Origin: Temnopleurus reevesii | Taxonomy: Eukaryota > Echinodermata > Echinoidea > Temnopleuroida > Temnopleuridae | Assembly: GCA_036244855.1 (NCBI GenBank) | Contig: BQKZ01000989.1 | Span: 50,945-114,944, forward strand | DNA: 64,000 nucleotides | Direction of reading: 5' to 3' | In this document: positions 11,346-23,485 of the stretch, piece by piece | Position numbering within the stretch: position 1 is the first letter of the stretch | Layout: every line of letters begins with the position of its first letter | Position numbers and translations under genes: made by a program | Notes under the pieces: generated by a model | Databases searched by the model: none | What the model was told of the DNA's origin: nothing | What the model saw: the letters and a program-made list of their open reading frames with translations, nothing else

Positions 11346-12439
11346 GAAAGGAATGAAAAGAATATACACAATGAAATATATGACGAGACTGAGGGGGGGG
11401 GGGTGCCAGTACATCACCGACCACCTCACATAGCCCACGATCTCTACATAGCGGGAGCATAAGAGAGGGATGGGGATGAGGAAAGGGGTATTAAATTCTT
11501 GATGCCGCAGGTGGAGCAACGTGAATGAAGTAAGTGAAACGAGCACGATCGATCGGGATAAAGTGGGGAGAGCGACTGGGGGCCTCCTGCCCCGGACTCA
11601 GGGGGGCAATTCTACTAAGGGCATATGGTGGTATGAGATATGATAATGGAAGATGATCATAAAAGCATGACGCGTCTTTGGTGGAGAAGACTGAGAAGAG
11701 TGTTTAGGAGTATAAGGGAGAAAGAAAGCATATTCGAATTGATTCGAGTGTATAGCCATCATCAATATGCCGATATGATAATATATTATATTCAAATTTA
11801 TGGACGTTTATCGCCAGGGAACATAGTTACGTGGTATTCCCTAAATCTTCCTCTGTTAGAATGGAGCTATAATAATCGGAATCCCGTTAATACCATACGT
11901 TATTTCTTGCTATATCGGGCAAGCATCGTTTAAGCATTCAGATTGTTCGGATAGAGAATGCATACATTTTGTATCTATTGATAAACACGGTTAGTAATAG
12001 CAAATTGAGTTTCATCAGTTCTTGTGAACAGAATACATATTTACAGGGACAAAGAAATCCTCTTAACATTCAATTTATATTTATTTGTAAGTAATCCCCA
12101 GAGTTCGCAAAATATTACCCAATCTATACAAGTTTTAAGAAAGCACTAAAACAATTCCAAGGGAGATTACATAAATGCTCAGAAATTCTGATTTCTTCTT
12201 ATTCGTACTCTGCCTCCATCCTTCATTTTTAAAGATTATTGCAGAACAATTAAAGACATGCAGACATACTTGAATATTATTCGCAAAGTGTTTCATACAT
12301 ACGATTCAATATACACATTACTGACTTCCGTGCATTTTTAAAAACAAACCGCAGGAAATCCAAGCCGGCGACATGAGCAGAATATCAGAATCAGCTTGAT
12401 AGATTTAATGAAATCGTTGTGTGGACAGTATAATTTCGC

Positions 12440-12562
12440 CCCAGCGTTGGGCAGACACAATTACCGATTGAAATCTGACATAATTATGCAATCACCGGCT
12501 ATCCAAGCAAGTTATTACCCCCATTAAATGAGGAAATAATTATGTCAGTCCTCTGCCCAACC
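12440..12562. promoter_or_regulatory. Candidate regulatory element with inverted homeodomain-type motifs
   Basis: TTGGGCAG (12447-12454) and CTGCCCAA (12553-12560) flank TGACATAATTATGCA (12476-12490) and AATAATTATGTCAG (12535-12548), an imperfect, asymmetric inverted repeat around TAATTA cores. It could be a regulatory element or the remains of a palindromic transposon; only inference. Confidence 0.25.
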
Positions 12563-15455
12563 CAACTCTTACTTCCTTTCTTCGAAGTCAGTCTTTAACG
12601 ATGCCTTAAATCTTCTAATCACCGGCGACATGTAGGCTATGATTGTGAGGAGCTGTCCCTCGGAGCATTGCAAACAAGAGATAAACACGGCACACGATGT
12701 AGCATGGCATTAAATGTCATGTGCCTTGTATTTCCATGTACGTGGGCTACTTCAGAGTTGTGCGAAAATTTACCCCAAAGCAAGGAAAAACACTGTCTAA
12801 AACGCATTTAGATTTTTGCGTGATGAAGAATCTATCAGTATGTTGTGTTATATTAATTTTAAATGGTTATTTTACATTTGCAACAATTGATTAGACAAAA
12901 ATAAATTGGCAAGAAAGTGGCCTTTGGGTATAACCTGATCAGCTGATAACAAGTCTGAACTCATTTTAGAATTGATCTTGATTACAATACTCAGTTTGTG
13001 GTTTCTAACAAGTATCAGAAATAATAGTATGATGCCTGATGGTGATAAAAATTTGCCCAACTTTTCAAGAACGGGTCTGATTCAATGGCCAAAGTCTTGG
13101 TAACAGTCTTGGTGACGGTTAAGCATGCAAACAATGTTAACTCAGTATTTGTGTCGATAAATGGATGGATAGACTTAATTTACGAAACATAATCAACATT
13201 CACATTGGTATCATGATAATGCTGGAAATGATAAAGGAGAATTTTTCTGTTTGATTTCTATACGCAATAACAACAAAAACATCACGCAAGGGTGTGAGAT
13301 ACAAGCTTTAATGCTGCATGCGTGGGCTTTTATTTTGTCGAATAACCACGCACGCCATGGCGCCTCAGCGCTAACGCCATTTATCCAAATCTCCCAAAAT
13401 CATCTCCTCTCAATAAAAGCAAGATATGACGACGTCTACAAACCGCACAGTGTTTATAATATCATCCGTCAACCATCGCGAGGTTATTTTCTGCCCGCAT
13501 CCAATAAGCATCTATCAAATAATGTAATATTTTCAACCGGCCTTTTTCACAGACCATGAAATGAAAATGTTATCCTCCGACGCTGTTTCATCACCGTTTG
13601 ATGTACGGTACACAGCCCGGGGTGAAACTCATTTCTCATCCAGGGAAAAGGAGGGTGGGATGGAGATTTCATAAGTATTGATGAAAATCTTCTCTTTCTT
13701 GGTTGGTTGATGATGTGGTTTTGGGAGAACAGCAAGGTGAAGGATTTTTTTGTGTGTGCGCGCTTGTGTGTATGTATGTCTTGTGGGTATATCATGTGTA
13801 TGTTCGAGATGTCTTATACATGTTATATATCATTCCCGCGTCATACTTTCATTTAATGTCATCTATATTTAACACTTTCATACAAAAAAAAAACAGCCAA
13901 AAGACAATAAAAGGTAAATACAAGAAACATACAAAGATTTAAACAACATAAAGTATAAGTGAAAATGTACGGAGATCAACCGAAAGGGAATGCCTAACTG
14001 CCTAAGTTGATTCCATATTAGCTCTTAAGATATGTGAACACATTGTGAATCATGATATGACAATCCTTCGTTGTTACTCGATTTAGTAATGATGAATAAA
14101 CTGCCTCATATTTCAAGTATCTTTTACTGAAATAGAGTCAGAAATGATACATTATCTAATAAAGTAAGCCTCAAAAGCATAAAGACACACTAAATTCTCA
14201 TTGCGAAGCTATAACGTCGTAACATTTTGACCCACTCGCCAGGCTGAGAAAATTGGCATATTCTATCGTTTACCAAATTTATGGTATTGCGTATACAAAT
14301 GCAAAACAGAGAGACAATTTGGTGGGAGATTATGCGTCTTACTCACAGATTGTTAAGGGATCAAATTTTATTTCAATGAGCGATTTTTGAATGCTAACGA
14401 AATTCGCGAGGACGAAATATGCATAAATTCATGGCCGTATATACCTTTTGTGACTTGTAATATCATCACCCATCAATCAATTTCTCTTCAAGTGTATTTC
14501 GTCGTCTCTCTTTCTTTTCTGACAAACTCGTAATAACCCACTCGTCTATGTGATATTGCATTTCACATGAGATGGAATAATGGGAAAAGGGAGAAAAAAA
14601 AAAGGCGCGAAGGGGAAAAGATCCCGAAACAAGGGATCGTATAAAGCCGTTGCCTAGCAACCTAAGACGTAGACAACAAATCGGCGAGGAAAATCAGTTT
14701 GGATGAAACGCTTTACCGCGCGCTGGAAACACTGGTTTAATACCTCATGAATGTATCCACGCATACTCGAAAATTGGCACTTCCTGCATCTATGTATGTA
14801 TTCCTCATTTATTCTCATTCTGTGAGTACATTTCCACCCCGAGTCCCGTCGAATTTTACACGTCAGTGCGCGTTCGGCAAGCAGATATTTGCGACTCGGT
14901 GAGCCGTTAACAACGCAGACAAAAAAACATAAATCAGTATAAACGTTAGCTCGCAAATATGATAAGTCAGCAATGGAAATGTCCAACTGTGAATGAACAG
15001 AAGAGGCGTCCATGTATTTTTAATATAATGATGCGTTTTCTTTTAGAAACATAATTTCATTAAACGTGGCGATTAAAAATATACGTAGCCCGACTGATGG
15101 GTGCACTTTAAGCACTGATAATGTTATGTATGATAATTGAGAGTTGAGAAAACTTTGAGTTGTACATTATTATGCAGGAGAAGAATTACATGTAATTTAC
15201 TTTAATTTCAACTGTACTTCTGTTAGGTTTTCTATTTGTTTTTGTTATTTCTGTTTAACCAACTGAAAGGGAATCTCAATTTTTCTTTGTAGGTTGATTT
15301 ATGTGATGATACTTTGATATTCGCACATTTGTACATGACGTAAAGGGCGCTGTACACTGGCAAAGTTAATCCGAGAAATACATTTTTAAACGCCGTTCTG
15401 TCCTTAATTTAAAAAAAAACAAATCTAGACCTATTCAAATCTTGTAATATATCGT
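12563..15455. other. Unique sequence, no gene recognised
   Basis: A 119-codon minus-strand ORF at 14654-15013 is not low complexity but shows no known domain or splice context, so it is not called as a gene. Confidence 0.5.
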
Positions 15456-15652
15456 TGGTGTTTCCACGAAGTGACGGGAGCAAAATTGTATTGTTGCATG
15501 AAGAGAAAGAAATCCCGACATAGCGCCAATGCAACGGGCATCATATCGAATAACGTGTCAATTCTATCGATGGACACGTTTTGATGGATTTGTATTTAAT
15601 TTCGTGTAACAATACCCTCTGGCTTCCGTCACTTCGTGAAAACACGGACGAC
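15456..15652. mobile_element. Palindromic MITE, family PAL-2, copy 1
   Basis: Inverted ends TTTCCACGAAGTGACGGGAG at the left and CCGTCACTTCGTGAAAACAC at the right. The interior has CCCGACATAGCGCCAATGCA. A second copy lies in inverse orientation at 31637-31836. Confidence 0.85.
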
Positions 15653-16629
15653 ATTATGAAAAAAATAATGGTATATGACTTTAACTTTGAATAAAGATTT
15701 TGTTTTAAGATGGTAACTCTCAGTGCGATGCCTGTGGAATAAAAGTGTCTTATATACTTGACACTTATAGTTGAAGAACCAATGTCTCTCTCTCTCTCCA
15801 TACAGCCATAACCGTGAATAATTAAAGCATCGCATATGTCTATGAATAAATTCCTAAACATCCTCCGGTCAGTGCTGAACTTTGATGCGTAATTTGAGGC
15901 TCAGCATCTCAAGGCAAGGTCTTACAACGAATCCCAATATAGATGAGGACCCCGAACCATATTTAATAAACCAATGCCCCTTATCTAATAGAGGTTGTCG
16001 ATATTTCTATACTTGTAACACTAGTATAATGGGAGTTTGTTGAATCACGTTCACTACGAGTCTTAAATGTTAGCACGTTTTCTATGTCCTTTACCGTTAC
16101 CATTAAAACACATTATCATAGCATGTTGTCACGATTCTATATGTAAAAACAATGATTTGGATGTTTGTTGAATATTACGAGTACTCATACGCTTAAACTT
16201 TCTGATCACATTTGCTCTAGAATAACTATGTAAAATGTTTGGTTATGAAACAAAATTGAATGTGTGCTACAGGCAGAGGGGTCGAGTGAAAAACTGAGAA
16301 TCTACGGTCATTTATCAATCATAATTATGACTGTTCATGCCAGAGTTTGGCACCATCAGAAAGACATCAGAAAAACTGGGGCTTCAACTGAAATTATTAT
16401 GTCAGTACGTAACTTGTTCAATTGTTGGAACAGTCCACATACATTTTATGGGGAGCTGTGTGCTTGGTATGTTTGGCTGGAAGGAGTAAGTATATATAAA
16501 TTACAGGTAAAATTAATTTGGGAATTAATATGGGTGTTTCGATGTGATGAAGTAGATGCGGTATTGATATTTAACATTGCGAGGGGGTTGTGAGTGGAAG
16601 AAGGGGTATAAGATTTAGTATACCATACA
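15653..16629. other. Unique AT-rich sequence, no gene seen
   Basis: The ORF at 16264-16593 (+) has no recognisable domain. Otherwise featureless. Confidence 0.55.
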
Positions 16630-17410
16630 ATATACAGTAGATGTGGAATTAGTAAATACTGGGCGAGGGAAGGGATTGTTCTTTCAGAGTGGAAGAGGAA
16701 CGGTTACAAGAAGAACATCATATATTAATTCTAACGGGAGGGGATCGGGAAGGGAGGGGAGTTATATGTGTGCTGAAGAAAGGATCATAACATTTAATGC
16801 ATCATTAGGATCTACAGTAGATGTGGACTTAGTATATATAAAATTGGGAAGGGGTTTTCGGTATGCGTGGGAGAAATTGATGTATAAAAATGAATACACA
16901 ATACCATCTACATAAGATTTGTAATTTATATATGAAATGTGAAGGGAGGGGTTGGGAAGGGAAGGGAGTGGAGGAGAGGGGAAGCAAGGCGAGGAGAGGT
17001 TGGGGCAAGGGTAAGAGAAGTGCGATTCCTATGAGGGCTGAAGAAAGGGGTGCAATACAACATTATGATATAAAGTAGATATGATGTTGTTGTTCAAGAT
17101 CTTTATTCAGGATTAAAAAAGCACACGATCAGCACAGCTGTTTTTCATCATGGTCCTGAAAATATCGAATTGGTATCTAACATAGGGAGGGAGGGAGAGG
17201 GTATATGAGTGGAAGGAATACGTATGAGATGAATACTCCAGACAATCTAAAGTAGATGTGAAAATAGTGTATGCAATGTGATGGGAAGGAAGCGAGGAAT
17301 TATTTGAGGAGAGGTGAAGGGAGAGTTCTACGTGAGCTGAAGAAAGGAATACAAATTGAATAAACCAACGACTTACAGTAGATGTGGAACTAGTAACAAA
17401 AGCGGGAAGG
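16630..17410. repeat. Degenerate G-rich low-copy repeat
   Basis: Variants of AGTAGATGTGGA(A/C)(T)TAGTA occur at about 16637, 16815, 17250 and 17374, with intervening purine-rich GGGAAGGGA/GGAGGGGAAG tracts. Spacing is irregular. Confidence 0.55.
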
Positions 17411-18235
17411 GGGGGGGGGGGCTCGATGTGAGGGGGAAAGTGATCCAAGATGAGTTCACCATAATAAAGGACAATCAATTCTGCAGAAAGAATATGAGTC
17501 TGCGAGGTGTCGTCCACTTCAGGAACAAATGTTTACCAATTCTATGGTATTTAAACATGTTTTGTCTCTACTTATAGAAAAACACATTGTATATCTTTAA
17601 GAATCAACAGATTCAAAATTCTAAATGTTTCTTTTACATATGTATAAATCTGTATGTAATTGTATGTTATTGCATTTAATCATATAATAATCGAGTCTCA
17701 GCTATAGCTGAATTGTTTTTTTTTTCTATATGATATGATAATCTACAAATCAAAATTTTCCGACCCGGTTCTATTCAATTCATTTCAATCAGTTCAATTC
17801 AATTCCATATCATTTTTATTTTCTCACTTCGTTGCGTCCTCTCTCTTTCTCCCACTCTCTCACTATTTTTCTCTCATCTTACCAACAATCAATAAAGTCA
17901 ACCCTAAAATAAATCTCGATTCGAGTGTGCAACCTCACTAAACAAAGTTGATTTGTTTCATGTCAATCACATATAGGGTACAGTGCAGTCCCAGTGCAAA
18001 CAACCTAATCACTTCCACTATAATTGAAAATTTATTCCACCGTCAGCTGCCGATTAATCAAACACAGGCCCTTTCTCATATCCTTCCATTTTTTCCTTCT
18101 ACCCTTCAGCTTACCAAACACGTAAGACGAGTTGGGTGAGTTTTGTTTTTGAGAACGAGCAAAATTTGCTTTCGCGGGAGGTTTTTGCGTTTCATCTTGC
18201 ACGTTATAGATCAGAAAGTTATCCAAACTGTTACA
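17411..18235. other. Unique sequence, no gene seen
   Basis: Pyrimidine-rich around 17815-17880. Nothing else recognised. Confidence 0.55.
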
Positions 18236-18484
18236 TGTACACTCTTAAAATCATTTGCCCAACATGTAGGTTATTATGAGTCCTATCAACTTTGGGTAAT
18301 TTTATGCCCCAATTGGGTATTTTCTCCCCAACATTTGCCCAATTTTAGGAATTATTTACTACACATGTGGTAAAATTTTGTCATAATATACCCAATTTTC
18401 GTTTGCCAAAATCATGGGGGTTCGTATGTGTCCACTGGGTAATGAAATTACCCAACTTTTACCCAATAATTTTAAGAGTGTACA
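18236..18484. mobile_element. MITE with CACTCTTAAAA terminal inverted repeats
   Basis: TGTACACTCTTAAAATCATT at the left and AATAATTTTAAGAGTGTACA at the right are inverse. If the duplication is TA, the element is 18240-18480. The interior is rich in TTGGGTA/ACCCAA motifs in both orientations. No ORF of its own. Confidence 0.82.
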
Positions 18485-19308
18485 GTCATCTAGATTTGAT
18501 TTCGCGCTACTATACAGTATGAATGTTTGCAGTAGTTTTGTCCATCCTTTTTCATTCACATCAAATCTCCCCTACCTCTCTTTCGGTCTCTTTACATTGT
18601 CACTATACCTCACCGCTTCCAAGCTCATTCCTTTCCCCCTCTCTCCCCTTCTCTCCCCCTCTCTCCCCCTCCCCTCCCCCTCGTTGACGTTTCTTTCCTT
18701 TTAGTTTGTTGATCTTTGTTTATCAATTCTCTCAGATTTCTTGCCCGTTCTTTCTAGCTCCTTGTTGTCGATTTAGAATTTTCCCATCCAATTTACTAAC
18801 GATTCACGATTCGATCATTTAATTTCTCCGAAATCACATTCGCAACGTTTGAAGTCTACGCATAAATCAAAATGCAAATTATTTTAAAATTAGGATGAAA
18901 TTAGAAGGGAAATTCTATACCATGCCCGTCCCCGCCTCTTTAACGATCTTAACGACACTGACAAATTCCACTCTTATACTCCTATTCTGCTCTCATTGTA
19001 TCTTAACTACAATCTTTATTACCTTTCCATAATCATTATCTCCGTACAGCATTCCAAAAATTCTTTCCGTGCTTCACTTTTCTTCCGATTATCACTCGCT
19101 TTGCATACAAATTAGTTCCAGTCCCCACAACTCTTCCCATTCTCGCTCTCCTTTCGCTTTATTTTCTCTTTTCATTTCCTTCTTCCGTCCAATGTAAATG
19201 AACACAAATTTGATCGCTCTTTCTCGTTGACTTCTGCACTCGAGTCGGATAAGATAGCAAACATTCAGATGGTGGCCTTGGCATATACAGTACAGTATGT
19301 ATCAGTTT
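18485..19308. other. Pyrimidine-rich unique sequence, no gene seen
   Basis: CCCTCTC-rich tract at about 18630-18690. Confidence 0.55.
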
Positions 19309-19441
19309 AAGCCCCGGTCACATAGACCCCCAGGAGCAACACGATTCAACGCAACTCTTTGTTCTGAAGCAAGTTAACTATTAATTAACAGAGAGTCGCG
19401 TTGAATCGAGTTGCTTCCGGCCTTTATGTGACCGGGGCCTT
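19309..19441. mobile_element. Palindromic MITE, family PAL-1, copy 3
   Basis: AAGCCCCGGTCACATAGACC at the left and GTGACCGGGGCCTTA at the right. Spacer with AAGTTAACTATTAATTAACA. More diverged from the consensus than the other copies. Confidence 0.88.
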
Positions 19442-20799
19442 AGCAGAGGTTAAATTGAAGAATACACTGCAAAGTTACCGTAACCGATTGGACACACTTC
19501 TGGTAACTATATGTGCAATGCTCTGTACATTTATCATCCCTATCTCTATCATCCTTTATCTTTCGCTAAAACATTCTCAGAAATGTTGGTTAGAATAGGC
19601 ACCATATAGCCGTCAGTGATAGTAAAACAAGATCCAATAATGACAACAAACATTTGAATAGATCCTATGGGGCTCAAACATGACAAAGTGATGCAGAGCT
19701 ACTCTTTTCCAAGAACTATAGCTAAAATACAGTTAAGTGAATTGTGATTGATATTTCGAAATGAATATATCTATAGTTGCATCTTGAGTCTGGACTATGA
19801 GCTATGCCCGAAGTATAAACTTGAAAATTGAGAATATATCTTTTATTTTCTTTATCCATACTAAAAATAATATTAGAATCTTGTAGGTTTACCAGGTGAT
19901 TAACACTGAAATACGCATTTTTTATATTCTGGTTCATTCATTATATGCATATGCATTGTAAGTGATCTTAACCCATTTCGATAAGACTTTTCAATACTCA
20001 TTCTTGTAAGAGACTTAATGTCATCCTTGAAATAGGTTAATGGAAATAATCACGTCCAGATATTTGTTGAAATCAGAACACGAAAATAGAAACTCTATAC
20101 TTATCCTGTAATTGTAAACACGACATGATTTCTAATTCAAATTGAACTGAGTAGGTAAGTTTAATTGTACAATCTGACATCATGATTTATCACACTGAAA
20201 AGACCATTCTACTCGTCTGGGTTGCTTATTTATAGCCCTTAACTGGCTATTTTAAGGAGTAAATGAGTCACCAATTTTAGCAAGCTCCATCATTTTTGTG
20301 AATGAGTGGGACTGAGTCATCGCGAATGTTCAAAGCGATGGAATTGTTAAGCGCATTTGGGATGATTTAGGTCCAAATGGATTAGAAAATGCCCGAAGAA
20401 TGATATGACGTAAGCAGGTTAGATGAGCTTGACAACGGAGTGAAAATGGAGAATGTTGATTTTAGAAGAATGATTGGTCTGATACCACATGAAAGGCGAC
20501 AGGTGATTCACAAATCGTGATTTTACGAATGGCTTTTATGGTATTTTCTTGCAGGGAATTCACGCAACATCTCAACGTTACGACAGTTTCTTGTGTATAA
20601 CATTTTGTATGTATAACTTTCACTACTTATTTTAAACGTTGTAATTTTCTGAAGCTAATTATCATGAACAAATTGGTATCACCATCCATTTCTGTACAAA
20701 ATATCAATGAATATTATAGTGATGTCAAATGAAAAAACAAAATATGACAAACCTTGAAAAACCTATAAAAATAGAGGATAAATTGTATCTATCTTTGAG

Positions 20800-20875
20800 A
20801 AAGTGTCGTAGTGTAGTGCTGTTCTGACTCTCGACTTTGGAACAGTGAGTCGTATAGGTTCGAGTCCTGCTCATG
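20800..20875 (+). other. tRNA-like pseudogene or SINE head
   Basis: TAGTGTAGTGCTG at 20809-20821 resembles an A box and GGTTCGAGTCC at 20857-20867 is an exact B box, with normal spacing. The rest does not form a clean cloverleaf. A-rich sequence follows. Confidence 0.5.
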
Positions 20876-21802
20876 AAAAAAACAATTAAGAACAATATAT
20901 TTTATTCAAGTTCATCCGTCGATCGGCAGTTTAAGTTATTTCTCCTTTACAAGTAAAGCTAACTGAGCATCACGAAAAACTCAGAAAAACAAAACAAATT
21001 TCCGTAACAGAAATTAAACTGCTAAGAAAAATTGAACAAAATGTAGTGAAAATAATCAACTGACAAATTCATCCCTATTTACATTAAAAAAGCTGCCACG
21101 CCTTGATACAGAGCCATTTTTGTGCGGAAAATGCATAAAAGACAGAAAAAAAGGAGACGAGTCTGGGACATGAATCGCTCGCATTACTGTCGAATGAGGA
21201 TGCTTTATAGATGCTGCCTTTTATCTTTAACAAAGTGGATTTACTCATTTATTTAGGGTGAGCTATAATGCTCCATGGCTTCGGTCTCATTCATAATTCC
21301 AGACCCGTACTACCAATCTTCTCGAAAAGAAGTCAATGAAATGTCTACAGACGCTTGGGCAATGTCAACTCAATTCCCTACTTTATTTATCAGAATTGGT
21401 ATTCCCCCCACATACTTTCTGGGATATATGATTGATGGAATGTTTGCTCTTATTTATGAGCGTTTTGATGACGGTGAATTATTATGACTTTATGATGGCT
21501 GTATATGGCTGGTTCCGGATTTCTTGTGAACTCAAATGTTTTTCGTAGAGACACCGGCTGAGAATCGAGATTCGGAGAGAATGTGACGTAAAAACCAGAT
21601 TTTCCCCAAATTTCTGCGAAAAGCAAGGAAATATTGGTTCAACTCAGTATATGATTTGTAACACTTTTGTGACACATTTGTTTTGAAGACCATTTTGTGT
21701 AACATTGGCAGGTACTTAAAAAAATCCGCAACGGACTTGTCTATTTTTCAATACTTCCCTTTTGATTTGTTTTCTATCGCATGGCTACAGGTATATAGAC
21801 TA

Positions 21803-21934
21803 AAGCCACGGTCACATAGGACCCCAGAAGCAACACGATTCACCCCTAATCATTGTTCTGACGCAGTTAACTGTGAATTAACAAAGAGTCGGGGCGAATC
21901 GTGTTTCTTCCGGGGTCCTATGTAACCAGGGCTT
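21803..21934. mobile_element. Palindromic MITE, family PAL-1, copy 4
   Basis: AAGCCACGGTCACATAGGAC at the left and GGGGTCCTATGTAACCAGGG at the right, with a spacer containing GCAGTTAACTGTGAATTAAC. Confidence 0.9.
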
Positions 21935-22194
21935 TAACAAGAATCAAATAACTTCAGAGAAAACTGTTAAGGGTTTTAATAAAGGTATAGGCTTTGTACT
22001 GAGCGACATATTCCTACTAAAACAAATAAACATCGCCCATTATACATACAGGCTTTGTATATTATACATTTTGAAATAGACATGATTAAGAATTAGCAGC
22101 AAATTTTATTTAGATTTGAAATATTGTAGAACATAGATACATAGTTTTTATTACAAGTTTAAATATCAAACCATAATGCATACCCTTTTATTAT

Positions 22195-23485
22195 ATTTCA
22201 GAAGCTTGCATAATATTTCAGCATTATAAATAAAACAGTATTTTACATTATCTGCTTGTTATCCTGCACATACTGTCTAATGTGTTCAATTGGCTGCATA
22301 ATTTTCAGTGGGTGGTAAATGGTGTTTATGCACACACATTCCATTATATATAATCTTAACTATATACATACTGCTTGGTATTTGTGTGTTTCTGAATTTT
22401 AAATCATAAAGCTTGCCAGTTTGTGTATTATCAGAAGCTCGCATAATATTTGAGAAATAACATAACACAGTTTTCACATTAAGTGTTCTGAACATACTGT
22501 CTAACGTGTTCAATTGGCTGCATAATTATCAGTGGGTGGTAAATGCTGTTTATGCACACACGTTCCGTTATATATTATCATCTCAACATACTTCTTGGTA
22601 TTGTGTATATGGTGGATTCTTATCGCTTTACCGATGATGCGTAGAACATCTTTCTTACCATTTTGTGGCCCCCGATGGTTGGCCGTTCAAGACGAACGCT
22701 TCCAATTTGTGTAGATTTAACATGTTCTTTATGCATACACATTACGTTTACATATTAACTAAACATGCTTCTTGGTTGGTATTTGTGTATTTCTGAATTT
22801 TAAATCATAAAGCTTGTCATTGTGTTCATTATCAGAAGGTCGCATTGTATTTGACAAAAATAAGTACTAAAAACAGTATTGTTAGTATCTGTTCGTTATC
22901 CTGCACATAGGCCTACTGACTTATGTGTTCAATTGGATGCATAATAATCAGTGGGTGGTAAATGCTGTTTATAAAAACACATACCATTATATATTATCAT
23001 CTCAACATACTTCTTGGTATTTGTGTATGGTGGCTTCTTATCGCTTTACCGATGATGCGTAGAACATCTTTCTTACCATTTTGTGGCCCCCGAAGGTTGG
23101 CCGTTCAAGACGAACGGCTTCCAAGTTGTGTAGATTAAAAAAAAAATCATTATAATTATAACTCTAAATATCAACCCATAGAGCATACCCTTTCATTCGT
23201 TATCAGAAGCTCGCATAATATTTCAGAAATGTAGATAAACCAGTATTCACATTGTATTTTATCCTGCACATACATGTCTAATGTGTTCAATTGGCTGCAT
23301 AATTTTCAGTGGGTGGTAAATGCTGTTTATGCATACACATTCCATTATATATCACCTCAACATACTTCTTGGTATTTGTGTATGGTGGCTTCTTATCGCT
23401 TTACCGATGATGCGTAGAACATCTTTCTTACCATTTTGTGGCCCCCGATGGTTGGCCGTTCAAGACGAACGCTTTCAAACCCACA
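22195..23485. repeat. Low-copy tandem array, four units of about 230-420 bp
   Basis: Units start TATCAGAAGC(T)(C)GCATAAT at about 22197, 22429, 22830 and 23203 and share GTGTTCAATTGGCTGCATAA and AGTGGGTGGTAAATG. The last three units end in a roughly 85-bp block (22616-22700, 23034-23119, 23390-23475) that differs by only one or two bases between copies, while the rest of the units is clearly more diverged. Short ORFs in the block (MMRRTSFLPFCGPRWLAVQD) repeat for that reason. The last unit runs into unrelated sequence near 23485. Confidence 0.82.

Larger units (their letters stand above)
10160..12439. other. Microsatellite-rich non-genic stretch
   Basis: Apart from the listed CT and GAT repeats this is unique AT-rich sequence. 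G-run at 11065-11075. No recognisable exon. Confidence 0.55.
19442..22194. other. Unique AT-rich sequence with one tRNA-like relic and one PAL-1 copy
   Basis: The 70-codon ORF at 21275-21487 (+) has an ordinary amino-acid mix but no family, so it is left uncalled. Confidence 0.5.

Noticed and set aside
14654..15013. 119-codon minus-strand ORF with several Cys and Arg
   Set aside because: No domain, no signal, no splice context; Cys spacing does not match a known zinc-binding module. It could be a real exon, but nothing supports it.
21275..21487. 70-codon plus-strand ORF with ordinary composition
   Set aside because: No recognisable family, surrounded by unique AT-rich sequence; length within chance expectation for 64 kb.
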